From Pararhizobium antarcticum (GTDB lineage: Bacteria; Pseudomonadota; Alphaproteobacteria; Rhizobiales; Rhizobiaceae): DNA of 40,067 nucleotides. Each line of letters opens with the position of its first letter. Positions within the stretch are counted from its first letter, which is position 1. A program made the position numbers and the translations under genes. Shown here piece after piece: positions 1 to 8,731 of the stretch. The stretch is taken from contig NZ_LSRP01000100.1 of the NCBI RefSeq assembly GCF_001885585.1, positions 1 to 40,067 of the forward strand, read 5' to 3'. The notes under the pieces are model-generated. The model saw only the letters and a program-made list of their open reading frames with translations. It did not search any database and was not told the DNA's origin.

Positions 1-81
1 TGGTGGTACCGCAGACACGCTCCCGGAAGAGGAGCTTGCGGGAGGACCCAACAAGATCAATAGCAACAACAGGGCTGCACA

Positions 82-1074
82 ATGAAAAAAACCCTCCTCG
101 GTCTCCTTGCCTTTTCGATGATGTCGGCCACGGCGCTGGCTGCCGATATCAAGCCTGCGATCATCTACGATCTGGGCGGCAAGTTTGACAAATCCTTCAA
201 TGAGGCAGCCTTCAACGGCGCCGAGAAATTCAAGACTGAAAGCGGCATTGAGTATCGTGAATTCGAAATCGCCAACGACGCGCAGCGCGAGCAGGCGCTC
301 CGCCGCTTCGCCGGCGACGGCAACAATCCGATCGTCATGGCCGGCTTCTCCTGGGCCGCGGCGCTTGAAAAGGTCGCTCCGGAATACAAGGACACCAAGT
401 TTGCAATTATCGACATGGTCGTTGATCTGCCGAACGTGAAGTCCGTCGTGTTCAAGGAACAGGAAGGCTCCTATCTCGTCGGTCTGCTCGCCGGCATGGC
501 GTCCAAGACCAAGACCGTCAGCTTTGTCGGCGGCATGGATATTCCGCTGATCCACAAGTTCTCCTGTGGTTATATCGGCGGCGCCAAGTCGACCGGTGCT
601 GATGTCAAGGTGCTCGAGGCCTTCACCGGAACGACGCCTGACGCATGGAATGATCCGGTCAAGGGCGGTGAAATCGCCAAGTCGCAGATCGATCAGGGTT
701 CTGATGTCGTCTATCACGCCGCTGGCGGCACCGGCGTCGGTGTTCTCCAGGCTGCAGCTGATGCCGGAAAGCTCGGTATCGGCGTGGATTCGAACCAGAA
801 TGCGATGCAGCCGGGCAAGGTTCTGACCTCGATGCTGAAGCGCGTCGATGTTGCCGTCTATGACGCGTTCAAGTCCGCAAAGGATGACACCTATGCGTTC
901 GGCATTTCCAATCTCGGCCTCAAGGAAGATGGCGTCGGCTATGCGCTCGACGACAACAACAAGGCGCTGATCACACCGGAAATGGCGGCTGCCGTCGACA
1001 AGGCCAAGGCCGACATCATCGCCGGGACCATTCAGGTTCACGACTATATGTCCGATGAAGCCTGCCCCTACTAA
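82..1074 (+). CDS. BMP-family ABC transporter substrate-binding protein (nucleoside type)
   Basis: A 330-residue periplasmic binding protein of the BmpA/PnrA family, which bind purine nucleosides or related ligands for ABC importers. The N-terminus is a signal peptide (MKK, hydrophobic stretch, cleavage near ALAAD, residues 1-21). No lipobox cysteine is visible, as is usual for Gram-negative members. The family signature around 'GGKFDKSFNEAAFNGAEKF' follows at residues 32-50. A conserved 'GGTGVGVLQAA' and 'GVDSNQ' lie in the second half. It stands alone, with a terminator straight after it. The likely cognate permeases and ATPase are at 19.4-23.0 kb, on the other strand; that pairing is inferred from family and proximity, not shown. 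A purine-related ligand other than nucleosides is possible. Confidence 0.9.
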   Translation: MKKTLLGLLAFSMMSATALAADIKPAIIYDLGGKFDKSFNEAAFNGAEKFKTESGIEYREFEIANDAQREQALRRFAGDGNNPIVMAGFSWAAALEKVAPEYKDTKFAIIDMVVDLPNVKSVVFKEQEGSYLVGLLAGMASKTKTVSFVGGMDIPLIHKFSCGYIGGAKSTGADVKVLEAFTGTTPDAWNDPVKGGEIAKSQIDQGSDVVYHAAGGTGVGVLQAAADAGKLGIGVDSNQNAMQPGKVLTSMLKRVDVAVYDAFKSAKDDTYAFGISNLGLKEDGVGYALDDNNKALITPEMAAAVDKAKADIIAGTIQVHDYMSDEACPY

Positions 1075-1105
1075 GACAATCGCCGATCATATCGGCTGAT
1101 ACAGG

Positions 1106-1140
1106 CGCCGGTCTCTTCCAGAGGCCGGCGATTTTCGTTT
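1106..1140 (+). terminator. Rho-independent terminator after the BMP gene
   Basis: An 11-bp stem (CGCCGG at 1106-1111 with CCGGCG at 1125-1130, extended by CTCT/AGAG across one G-T wobble) is followed by ATTTTCGTTT. It ends transcription of the BMP gene before the convergent slyX. Confidence 0.8.
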
Positions 1141-1183
1141 GGTTTGCCGGCTGTTGCCCGAAGCGAACTCGCGCTCCGCCGCT

Positions 1184-1393
1184 TCAGTAATGCGGCGGGC
1201 GTCCGTTCGATGGCGCCTCGATGCTCTGCTCTTCAAGGGTCAGAAAACGCTCGGTCAGGCGATCGAGCTTGGACCGCACCTGTTCGACCACCGTCCACTG
1301 CTCGGTCAACTGGTCGGAAAGCTCCTCGATCGTCTTGGCCTGATGCGCAACCGTTTCCTCGAGCTGGGTGAGGCGGGTCTGTTCACTGGTCAT
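1184..1393 (-). CDS. slyX: SlyX family protein
   Basis: A 69-residue protein matching the SlyX family: an almost wholly helical, heptad-rich sequence (TRLTQLEETVAHQAKTIEEL) predicted to form a coiled coil, ending in the family's characteristic PPHY. Its molecular role is not established; the name comes from a gene near slyD in E. coli. I chose the ATG at 1393 because GGAAA lies 6 nt upstream. An in-frame ATG at 1405 would add METI and has no clear ribosome-binding site. It lies downstream of tadC in the same orientation but 147 nt away, so it may or may not belong to the pilus transcript. Confidence 0.8.
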   Translation of the reverse strand: MTSEQTRLTQLEETVAHQAKTIEELSDQLTEQWTVVEQVRSKLDRLTERFLTLEEQSIEAPSNGRPPHY

Positions 1394-1540
1394 GATCGTT
1401 TCCATGATGGGCTATCGGCATTGCCGTCTGGCGCGACACCGACAATGTCGCAGGTTCAGGAGCGGCGATGGTTGCGGGATGTCTGCCATAGCACGAAGCC
1501 CCGTCAGCGCCACCATTTCCCTTCATGGTGAGACGCCGGA

Positions 1541-2527
1541 TTAGAACTTGTCGGATACCTGGATGCCGGCGGGGCCGAGAATGACGGCGATCAGCACCGG
1601 CAGGAAAAACAGGATCATCGGCACGGTGAGTTTCGGCGGCAAGGCGGCTGCCTTCTTTTCTGCTTCGTTCATGCGCTGGTCCCGGCTTTCCTGGGCGAGC
1701 ACGCGCAGCGCCTGTGCGATGGGCGTACCGTAGCGGTCCGCCTGGATCAGCGCCTGCATGACAGCCTTGACTGAATCGAGCCCGGTCCGGATGCCGAGAT
1801 TTTCCAATGCGACGCGACGGTCCGGCAGGAAGGAGAGTTCTGCCGTGGTCAGCACGAGTTCTTCCGCCAGCGCTGTCGACTGAGCGGCGATTTCGTCGGC
1901 CACGCGCTTCATGGCGATTTCCATCGAAATGCCGGACTCGACGCAGATCAGCAAGAGGTCGAGTGCGTCCGGCCATGCCCGCGTGATCGAGTGCTGGCGT
2001 TTCGAAACGGCATTGGAAATGAAGATGTTCGGAGCGTAAAAACCGAGATAGGCGGAGGTGATGGTTGCCAGGATACGGATCGGCAGCGGCTTGTCGCCGA
2101 GATAGTCGAGACCGAAAATATAGAAGGCGCCGATCGCAAGGAAAATGAATGGCAGGCAGAACCGCGCAAACAGGAAGGTGTTCAGCGCATTCTGCGATCT
2201 GTAGCCTGCTGATTTGAGACGGTTGACCGTCTTTTCATCCATCAGGGCCTGTTTCAGGTTGAGCCGGTCGACGACCTGGCGGACCGAGGTATTGTTTTGT
2301 GCGCGCAACGAAGCCTTGCTGCTCATGGTTTCCGTATTCAGCCGGGCGCGCTCGCGGGCCCGGATCAGTTCACGCTCCGTGGCAACCGATTTCATCCGTT
2401 TGTCGAGATTGCCCTTCTCGAACATGGGTGCCGCCAGCGTATAGAATGTGCCGAGAACGGCGATCGACACGAGGAACGCCAGGATGACGTTTGGATCGGT
2501 CAGGGTGCTGATAAGACCTTCGCTCAT
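1541..2527 (-). CDS. tadC: Tad pilus inner-membrane platform protein TadC (T2SS F domain)
   Basis: A 328-residue type II secretion F-family membrane protein, the second of the two platform proteins that work with the CpaF/TadA ATPase in Flp pilus assembly. It has an N-terminal membrane segment at about residues 14-34, a basic cytoplasmic stretch, two further hydrophobic segments near 125-175, then the T2SSF domain with 'DALDLLLICVESG' and 'PIAQALRVLAQESRDQR'. A last membrane segment lies near the C-terminus (about 300-320). It starts 13 nt after the tadB stop and is last in the leftward pilus operon. The presence of both TadB and TadC is normal for Tad systems. Confidence 0.93.
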   Translation of the reverse strand: MSEGLISTLTDPNVILAFLVSIAVLGTFYTLAAPMFEKGNLDKRMKSVATERELIRARERARLNTETMSSKASLRAQNNTSVRQVVDRLNLKQALMDEKTVNRLKSAGYRSQNALNTFLFARFCLPFIFLAIGAFYIFGLDYLGDKPLPIRILATITSAYLGFYAPNIFISNAVSKRQHSITRAWPDALDLLLICVESGISMEIAMKRVADEIAAQSTALAEELVLTTAELSFLPDRRVALENLGIRTGLDSVKAVMQALIQADRYGTPIAQALRVLAQESRDQRMNEAEKKAAALPPKLTVPMILFFLPVLIAVILGPAGIQVSDKF

Positions 2528-2540
2528 GACGGAACCGCTT

Positions 2541-3551
2541 TCAAATGTCGAAGTTGATCATGTTGCGCATCACCCAGATCCCGATGCCCATCCAGACTCC
2601 AGAAGCACCCATGATCATGTGACCGCGGGGATCGGTGAACAGGATCATCATATATTCGGGCGACGTCATGTAGACGAGGAAGGCAACGATGAAGGGCAGA
2701 GCGCCGATGATGCAGGCCGATGCCTTTGCTTCCATCGACAAGGCCTGGACCTTCGATTTCATCTTGCGGCGCTCGCGCAGTACCTTGGACAGATTGCCGA
2801 TGGCTTCCGAAAGATTGCCGCCGGCCTGTGCCTGGATGGCAATGACGATGGCGAAGAAGTTTACCTCGGGCAAGGGGACGACGTTGATCATGCGGGCGCA
2901 GGCTTCGGGGATGTTGAGCCCGAGCTGCTGGGCCTCGATCACCCGTTTGAACTCCGCCTTGACCGGTTCCTGACCATCATTGGCGATCAGCCGGATGGCG
3001 TCGTTGAGCGGCAGGCCAGACTTGATTGAACGCACCATGACATCGAGCGCGTTGGGAAATTCCTCGAGGAATTTCTTGCCGCGCCGCTTGACCAGGAAAT
3101 TGATCAGCCAGCGGGGCAGACCGGCGGCGCCGGCAATGAGAACACCTGCGGCGACCAACGGATTTCCCGTGCCGATGAAGACCAAAAAGGCGATCACGAA
3201 GCCCAACGCGAAGCTGATCATGTAGAACTTCGCTACCGAAACGGAAAGACCGGCCTGCACCAGCCGAACCTTCATGGCAGGCGTTTTACGGGAGGTTTTT
3301 TCCAGCTGTTTCTTTTCCAGGTCCTTGAGCGAATCCTGGACCGACTTGCGTCGCTTCGACATCTCGCTCAGGCGGTCGCGCGACTGCTTCATCTTCACGC
3401 GGTCTGTCTCGGCGGACTTGACCTTGCGAACCCGACTTTCGGACTTCTTTTCGGTTTCAATGCGCGCGAACAGGACCCCATAGGCGAGCCCGGCCGTTGC
3501 GAGTGCGACGAGACCGACGATAGCCAGAATGGTGATGTCTATTCCGAACAT
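2541..3551 (-). CDS. tadB: Tad pilus inner-membrane platform protein TadB (T2SS F domain)
   Basis: A 336-residue F-family platform protein, paired with TadC. The first residues (MFGIDITILAIVGLVALATA) form a membrane segment and are followed by a highly charged linker rich in Lys, Arg and Glu (about 30-95). Next come two hydrophobic segments, the T2SSF domain with 'FPNALDVMVRSIKSGLPLNDAI', and two C-terminal membrane spans. The reading frame stays open upstream to 3908, inside cpaF, but the start at 3551 is preferred. It lies 8 nt after the cpaF stop, and the upstream extension is arginine- and histidine-rich antiphase sequence. Confidence 0.93.
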   Translation of the reverse strand: MFGIDITILAIVGLVALATAGLAYGVLFARIETEKKSESRVRKVKSAETDRVKMKQSRDRLSEMSKRRKSVQDSLKDLEKKQLEKTSRKTPAMKVRLVQAGLSVSVAKFYMISFALGFVIAFLVFIGTGNPLVAAGVLIAGAAGLPRWLINFLVKRRGKKFLEEFPNALDVMVRSIKSGLPLNDAIRLIANDGQEPVKAEFKRVIEAQQLGLNIPEACARMINVVPLPEVNFFAIVIAIQAQAGGNLSEAIGNLSKVLRERRKMKSKVQALSMEAKASACIIGALPFIVAFLVYMTSPEYMMILFTDPRGHMIMGASGVWMGIGIWVMRNMINFDI

Positions 3552-3559
3552 GGGATCGC

Positions 3560-5041
3560 TCAGTCCTTTTCCATGGCATCGAGTGTGGCGGCAAGCCGCT
3601 TGTCCTCGTTGAAATAGCGGGCGCGATCCCAGAAGTGCGGGCGGCCGATCCCGGTCGATTTGTGGCGGCCGATGATCTTGCCGTTGGCGTCTTCGCCGTC
3701 CATTTCGAAACGCATCAGGTCCTGCGTGATGATCACGTCGCCTTCCATGCCGATCACCTCGGTGATGTGGGTGATGCGGCGCGATCCATCGCGCAGGCGC
3801 GCGGCCTGGATGATGACGTCGATCGATCCGGCAATGATTTCGCGCACCGTCTTGGCCGGCAGCGTGAAGCCACCCATGGCGATCATCGATTCCATGCGGC
3901 TCAGGCATTCGCGCGGCGTGTTGGCGTGGATCGTGCCCATCGAGCCGTCGTGGCCGGTGTTCATGGCCTGCAGAAGGTCGAAGACTTCGGGTCCGCGGAC
4001 TTCGCCGACGATGATGCGTTCGGGCCGCATACGCAGGCAGTTCTTGATGAGATCGCGCATGGTGATCTCGCCTTCGCCTTCGATGTTCGGCGGGCGGGTT
4101 TCGAGGCGCACGACATGCGGCTGCTGCAGTTGCAGTTCGGCCGTGTCCTCGCAGGTGATGACGCGTTCCTCGAGGTCGATATAGCCGGTCAGGCAGTTGA
4201 GCAGCGTGGTCTTTCCCGAGCCGGTACCGCCGGAAATGACGATGTTGCAGCGGACGCGACCGATGATCTGCAGGAGAACAGCGCCTTCGGGCGTGATCGC
4301 GCCGAACTTGACCAACTGGTCGAGCTTCAGCTTGTCCTTCTTGAATTTGCGGATGGTCAGCGCCGTGCCGTCGATGGCCAGCGGTGGTGCAATGACGTTG
4401 ACACGCGAACCGTCGGGCAGGCGGGCGTCGCAGATCGGGCTTGATTCGTCGACGCGGCGGCCCACCTGGGAAACGATGCGCTGGCAGATTGACAGCAATT
4501 GCGCATTGTCGCGGAAGCGCACTTCCGATTCAATTGTCTTGCCGCCGACTTCGATAAAGGTCTGCCCGGCACCATTGACCATGATGTCGGCGATGTCGTC
4601 TCGCGCAAGCAGCGGTTCTAGCGGGCCATAGCCCAGAACATCGTTGCAGATGTCATCGAGCAGTTCTTCCTGCTCGGAAATCGACATCGCGAAATTCTTG
4701 ATCGTGATGATGTCGTTGACAATGTCGCGAATTTCTTCGCGCGCGTTTTCAGTATCGAGCTTTGCCAGCTGTGATAGGTCGATCGTGTCGATCAGTGCCG
4801 AGAAAACTTGGCTTTTCGTGTCGTAATAATCTTCGGTTCGCGCAGTCTTCTTGCGCGCCGGGGGTGGTGACGGCTGTGGCCTCGCCGGAGTTGCGGAAGC
4901 CTCCCGTACCGGATCGGCCAGAACGGGTGCCGTTGCCGCCGGCCTCTCGATCACGGCGCTTGCAGCCGGCATGGGCGACGGCGCGGTCGGGGTGACCGTG
5001 CCGCTCTTGCCGAAGCCTTCGTTTCCGCGTTTCCCAAACAT
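3560..5041 (-). CDS. cpaF: Tad pilus secretion ATPase CpaF/TadA
   Basis: A 493-residue hexameric secretion ATPase of the VirB11/GspE-like CpaF family, which powers extension of the Flp pilus from the cytoplasmic face. Residues 1-70 are a Pro/Ala-rich variable region. The N-terminal domain (about 70-250) has the family stretch '[22 protein letters not shown]'. The P-loop GGTGSGKTT has its lysine at K277. The Walker B and arginine-rich segment '[17 protein letters not shown]' and the His-box '[15 protein letters not shown]' follow. It lies 31 nt after cpaE and 8 nt before tadB. Catalytic residues appear intact. Confidence 0.96.
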   Translation of the reverse strand: MFGKRGNEGFGKSGTVTPTAPSPMPAASAVIERPAATAPVLADPVREASATPARPQPSPPPARKKTARTEDYYDTKSQVFSALIDTIDLSQLAKLDTENAREEIRDIVNDIITIKNFAMSISEQEELLDDICNDVLGYGPLEPLLARDDIADIMVNGAGQTFIEVGGKTIESEVRFRDNAQLLSICQRIVSQVGRRVDESSPICDARLPDGSRVNVIAPPLAIDGTALTIRKFKKDKLKLDQLVKFGAITPEGAVLLQIIGRVRCNIVISGGTGSGKTTLLNCLTGYIDLEERVITCEDTAELQLQQPHVVRLETRPPNIEGEGEITMRDLIKNCLRMRPERIIVGEVRGPEVFDLLQAMNTGHDGSMGTIHANTPRECLSRMESMIAMGGFTLPAKTVREIIAGSIDVIIQAARLRDGSRRITHITEVIGMEGDVIITQDLMRFEMDGEDANGKIIGRHKSTGIGRPHFWDRARYFNEDKRLAATLDAMEKD

Positions 5042-5072
5042 GCTTTCAATCCGGTTTTCGTTCTAGAGGCGT

Positions 5073-6362
5073 TTACTTGCGTGCGAGCATGCCGAGCATC
5101 TTGCCGAGCCCGCCCTTCTTGGCCTTCTTCGTCGTTGCCCGGCCCGTCACCAGATGGGCGAGTTGCGAGAAGATTTCGGCGACGGGGGCTTTCTTGTCGA
5201 TTTCCGCGATCATACGACCGCTATTGGCGGCATTGCCGAACAGCACTGCATCGAAAGGGATGATCGCCACAGGTGTGACCTCCAGCGAATCGCAGAAGTC
5301 GTTGGGGGCGATTTCGGGGCGCTTCGGCATGCCGACCTGGTTCAGCACGAGATGCGGTGTCTTGTCGTTCGGGCGGATTTTCTTCAATACGTCGAACAGG
5401 TTCTTGGCATTGCGCAGGTTGGCGAGATCCGGCACGGCGGTGATCACCACCTCGTCGACATCGGCCAGGACAGAGCGGGTCCAGTCGGACCACAGATGGG
5501 GAACATCAAGGACCGTAACGGGCGCATTGCGCTGCAGGATCTCGAGGATCGGCTGAAAGGCGCCGGCTTCGAAATCATAGGCACGGTCGAGCATCGACGG
5601 CGCTGCCAGCAGCGATAAGTGCTCCGAGCACTTCGTCAAAAGACGGTCAAGGAAGACCTCGTCCAGACGTTCAGGCGCAAACACGGCCTCGGATATGCCC
5701 TGCGGCGGATCCTGGTCGAAATTGATGTTGGCTGTTCCGAAGGGAAGGTCGAGATCAGCCAGAACGACTTCCGTCGAAAACAGATTGGAGATGCCCCAGG
5801 CGCAATTGTGCGCCAGCGTCGAGGAGCCGCAGCCGCCCTTGGCGCCGATGAAAGCGATGTTGCGGCCGAGCGGCTCGGCTTCCGGATCGACGAAGATCGC
5901 GGCGATCGCGCCCATCACGTCGGGCATGCCGACCGGCGCGACGATATATTCCGAAATGCCGTTGCGGATCAGTTCGCGGTAGAGCGGGATATCGTTGTAG
6001 CGACCGATCAGGATGACTTTTGTGCTGGGATCGCAGACGGACGCCAGCGGGGCCAGTTCCTCCAGCAGCAGACGGGGTTCCGTCGCCGTTTCCAGGATGA
6101 TCAGGTTTGGCGTCGAAACCGTCGAAAACATGTTCGCCGCCGCCGCGATGCTGCCGCTGTTGATCCGCAGGCTGACCTTGGCCATGCGCCGGTCCTGGCC
6201 GCAGCGCTCCATCACCCGCTGCATGCCCTCGGTTTCGCAGAAGGCATGAACCGAGATGCGCGGTAGCGGCCGAAGATGCTCGACCTCGGCAGGCCGCATG
6301 GCATCGAGCGACGCGTCGGTATCCCTGGTTCCGGTCTCGATTTTATAGTCGATCGTGCTCAT
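5073..6362 (-). CDS. cpaE: Tad pilus localisation ATPase CpaE/TadZ (ParA/MinD-like)
   Basis: A 429-residue protein of the CpaE/TadZ group, thought to place the pilus machine in the cell. Residues 35-165 form an atypical receiver-like domain ('NLIILETA', 'ILIGRYNDIPLYRELIRNGISEYIVAPV'). The ParA/MinD ATPase domain has the deviant P-loop 'GAKGGCGSS' at 173-181 with K175, and 'LADLDLPFGTANINFDQD' follows. The C-terminal tail is lysine-rich. It lies between cpaD and cpaF with 31-34 nt gaps, so it is part of one transcript. The receiver-like domain seems to lack the standard phospho-acceptor arrangement, as is usual for TadZ. Confidence 0.94.
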   Translation of the reverse strand: MSTIDYKIETGTRDTDASLDAMRPAEVEHLRPLPRISVHAFCETEGMQRVMERCGQDRRMAKVSLRINSGSIAAAANMFSTVSTPNLIILETATEPRLLLEELAPLASVCDPSTKVILIGRYNDIPLYRELIRNGISEYIVAPVGMPDVMGAIAAIFVDPEAEPLGRNIAFIGAKGGCGSSTLAHNCAWGISNLFSTEVVLADLDLPFGTANINFDQDPPQGISEAVFAPERLDEVFLDRLLTKCSEHLSLLAAPSMLDRAYDFEAGAFQPILEILQRNAPVTVLDVPHLWSDWTRSVLADVDEVVITAVPDLANLRNAKNLFDVLKKIRPNDKTPHLVLNQVGMPKRPEIAPNDFCDSLEVTPVAIIPFDAVLFGNAANSGRMIAEIDKKAPVAEIFSQLAHLVTGRATTKKAKKGGLGKMLGMLARK

Positions 6363-6396
6363 GGGCTTGTCCCTGGGGGGTAACGGTGCGTCGAAA

Positions 6397-7143
6397 TCAC
6401 TCGCCGTCGAGGTTGCGGTAGTCCTTGATCACCTGTCCGCGACGGGCCGCATCGATCGGCGACATGTTGCGGGGCGCGATCAGGTCTGCGGGGTTGGCGA
6501 TCTGTGCAGCAAGGTTCGATTGGCTGGCGCAGCCAAAATTCTCGTAGTTGCGGTTCTCAGATGTGTTGTTGACCAGATCCGTCGGCCAGTTGCCGCAGGG
6601 CTCCGTCTTTGCCGTGATGGCGTGGTAGCTGAGCCGGATCGGTGCCGCATCGCCCTGCGATCCCGCCTGATAGCTGGTTTCGAACAGACGGGTGGCCGGA
6701 ACGCCGGCGGTAACGAAGAGGCCACGGATTTCACGGCGCACGGCCTGGGCCGCATGCGCATTTGAGGATCCGCTCGGCAGCAGCATCTGGACGGCACCGG
6801 AAGACGAGCGTGCATAATCGGATGCGAAGCCGCGGATCACGTCGCGCATGCCCTGCGGCAGGCGCACATCGCCGCTGGCGATCGGAATGTCGATCGTGTG
6901 TTCGGCTTCGGCAATTATGATCGGATGCCGGGTGCGGTAGTCGTCGGGCAGGGCGCCGGTCGATAGGCGATCCTGGTTGGCGCCACAGGCCGTCAGCGCC
7001 ACGGTCGATACGGTGAGCGCCACGGCGAGCGCAAACTTGCGCGCAAGTCGGGTCGTGTCGGCCCGTTTCGTGTCGGCGCGGGAGGGGGTCGGCATGGTGG
7101 CTTGCCTTTCGGATCTGCGGCTCTGGAAGATGCGTTCGTTCAT
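6397..7143 (-). CDS. cpaD: Tad pilus assembly lipoprotein CpaD
   Basis: A 248-residue CpaD-family protein, an outer-membrane-associated partner of the CpaC secretin. It has a basic N-terminus, a hydrophobic signal segment and a lipobox-like 'VALTACGANQD' with the cysteine at about residue 53, so it is probably a lipoprotein. The conserved body carries 'HPIIIAEAEHTIDIPI' and, near the end, the CpaD-typical 'FGCASQSNLAAQIANPADL'. I used the ATG at 7143, 13 nt after the cpaC stop. A later ATG at 7095 (MPTPSRAD) is a real alternative and gives a shorter leader. The frame stays open to 7326 inside cpaC but that part is out-of-frame shadow. Confidence 0.9.
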   Translation of the reverse strand: MNERIFQSRRSERQATMPTPSRADTKRADTTRLARKFALAVALTVSTVALTACGANQDRLSTGALPDDYRTRHPIIIAEAEHTIDIPIASGDVRLPQGMRDVIRGFASDYARSSSGAVQMLLPSGSSNAHAAQAVRREIRGLFVTAGVPATRLFETSYQAGSQGDAAPIRLSYHAITAKTEPCGNWPTDLVNNTSENRNYENFGCASQSNLAAQIANPADLIAPRNMSPIDAARRGQVIKDYRNLDGE

Positions 7144-7156
7144 GTCCGTGTTCCGC

Positions 7157-8731
7157 CTATTTGTAGATGAAGCCGACATTGCCGTGATATTGCCCCGTTG
7201 GAGCTTGTCCTTCGCGGCGGCCGTAGATTCGGTTGACCTCACCGAGGAAGTAGCTGGCGACATCGTTGGAGGCGTTGAAATTGTCGTCTGGCCGCGAGAG
7301 CGCGCCGCGCGCCACCGGACGCACAAGATACGGCGTGGCGATGATCACCAGTTCGGTTTCATTGCGGATGAAGTCCTTGGAGCGGAACAGCGTGCCGAAG
7401 ATCGGGATTTTCGAAAGTCCCGGAAGGCCGGACATCGCCTGTCGGATATTGTCCTGAACGAGGCCGGCAATCACGATCGAACCACCGGACGGAAGTTCGA
7501 CGCTGGTTGTTGCCTCGCGTTTGCGGATCGACATGTAGGTCGCGCCCGGGATCGATCGGTCGCCATTGCCGGTGACGGCGGAGCCTTCCCATGTCGGCTC
7601 GGAGACATTTGTCTCGATCTGCAGGCTGATGCGGCCGGGACCGAGAACCACGGGCTTGAAGTTGAGCTCGATGCCGTATTCGACGGTTTCGATCTCGCGC
7701 GTGACCTCCTTGTTGCCATCCTCGTCCTCGCCGACTTCCTGGGTGCTCGGGATGCGGAAGTCGCCGCCGACGAAGAACTTCGCCTGCTCGCCGGAAATTG
7801 CAGTCAGGCTTGGCTCGGCGAGCGTACGCATCACGCCAGCCTGTTCCATGGCATTGATGTAGCTGTCGATATTGACGCTGCCGATCGAGCCACTGGCAAG
7901 GGCCGTGGCGCCAATGCCGATCGCATTGCCCAGATTGGTCGGATTGCGGAAGCCGATGCTGCTGCTGCCGGACCCCTGAAGCGAGCCGCTGAAGCCGAGC
8001 TGCTTGAGAACCTGGCGGCTGACTTCGGCGACCGTGACCTTCAGCGTGACCTGATCTTCGCCGTCGATCTTCAGGAGATTGACGATCTTGGAGACCTGGC
8101 GCCGTTCGGCAAAAATATCCGCGTCGCCGTTCGTGCCTTGTGCGGTGATGTTGCGGGTTGTCGCCTCACCGCCCTTGAGAAAGATTTCAGCAAGATTGGC
8201 GGCCTGCGACGCGTCCTGCGGCGTCCGCACGGAACCGGTCAGCACGATGTTGTCGGAGATGATCTCGACCTTGATGTCGGAATCGGGCAGGAACCGGCGC
8301 AGATTGGTCTCCAGGCCGGAGATGTCCCGCTCGATTTCCAGATCGATGCTGACGATTTCCTCGCCGTTCGGGCCAAAGATGAAGATGTTCGTCTGGCCGA
8401 CCGTCTTGCCGAACAGGTAGATGCGGCGCGACGTGCGTGTCACGGCGTCGGCAAGTTCCGGATCGGCGACAAGAATGTCATGGGCATCCGATGGCAGGTC
8501 AACGACAACAGCCTTGTTGAGGCCAAGCTTGACGGTCTTCTTGACCCCAGCACCGCCCTGGGTGATCCGCACGATCGATGACGAGGCTGCCTCGGCCACG
8601 GCAATCGTGGCGAAGCTCGGTGCCATCTGCGCGGGCAAGCCTGCGAATGCAAGGCAGAAAGACAATCCGCCAGCGACAGAAGCCCGAAGTTTGTTTCCGA
8701 TCCGGTTCACGTTCAGCTCCCGCTCATTCAC
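7157..8731 (-). CDS. cpaC: Tad pilus secretin CpaC/RcpA
   Basis: A 524-residue outer-membrane secretin that forms the pilus exit channel. It has a signal peptide (residues 12-48), then the pilus-specific N-terminal domain ('KTVKLGLNKAVVVDLPSDAHDILVADPELADAVTRT', about 60-140). A BON-like segment with 'DSDIKVEIISDNIVLTGSV' follows. The C-terminal secretin domain contains 'EPSLTAISGEQAKFFVGGDF' and 'SGGSIVIAGLVQDN'. The start is a GTG at 8731 whose last bases overlap the cpaB stop (GTGA), implying translational coupling. A second, free-standing copy of its N-terminal domain is encoded at 11282-11695. Confidence 0.95.
   Translation of the reverse strand: MNERELNVNRIGNKLRASVAGGLSFCLAFAGLPAQMAPSFATIAVAEAASSSIVRITQGGAGVKKTVKLGLNKAVVVDLPSDAHDILVADPELADAVTRTSRRIYLFGKTVGQTNIFIFGPNGEEIVSIDLEIERDISGLETNLRRFLPDSDIKVEIISDNIVLTGSVRTPQDASQAANLAEIFLKGGEATTRNITAQGTNGDADIFAERRQVSKIVNLLKIDGEDQVTLKVTVAEVSRQVLKQLGFSGSLQGSGSSSIGFRNPTNLGNAIGIGATALASGSIGSVNIDSYINAMEQAGVMRTLAEPSLTAISGEQAKFFVGGDFRIPSTQEVGEDEDGNKEVTREIETVEYGIELNFKPVVLGPGRISLQIETNVSEPTWEGSAVTGNGDRSIPGATYMSIRKREATTSVELPSGGSIVIAGLVQDNIRQAMSGLPGLSKIPIFGTLFRSKDFIRNETELVIIATPYLVRPVARGALSRPDDNFNASNDVASYFLGEVNRIYGRREGQAPTGQYHGNVGFIYK

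Noticed and set aside
6977..8581. A 534-residue rightward open frame over cpaD/cpaC
   Set aside because: It is antisense to an intact secretin gene, with no domain and no ribosome-binding site.
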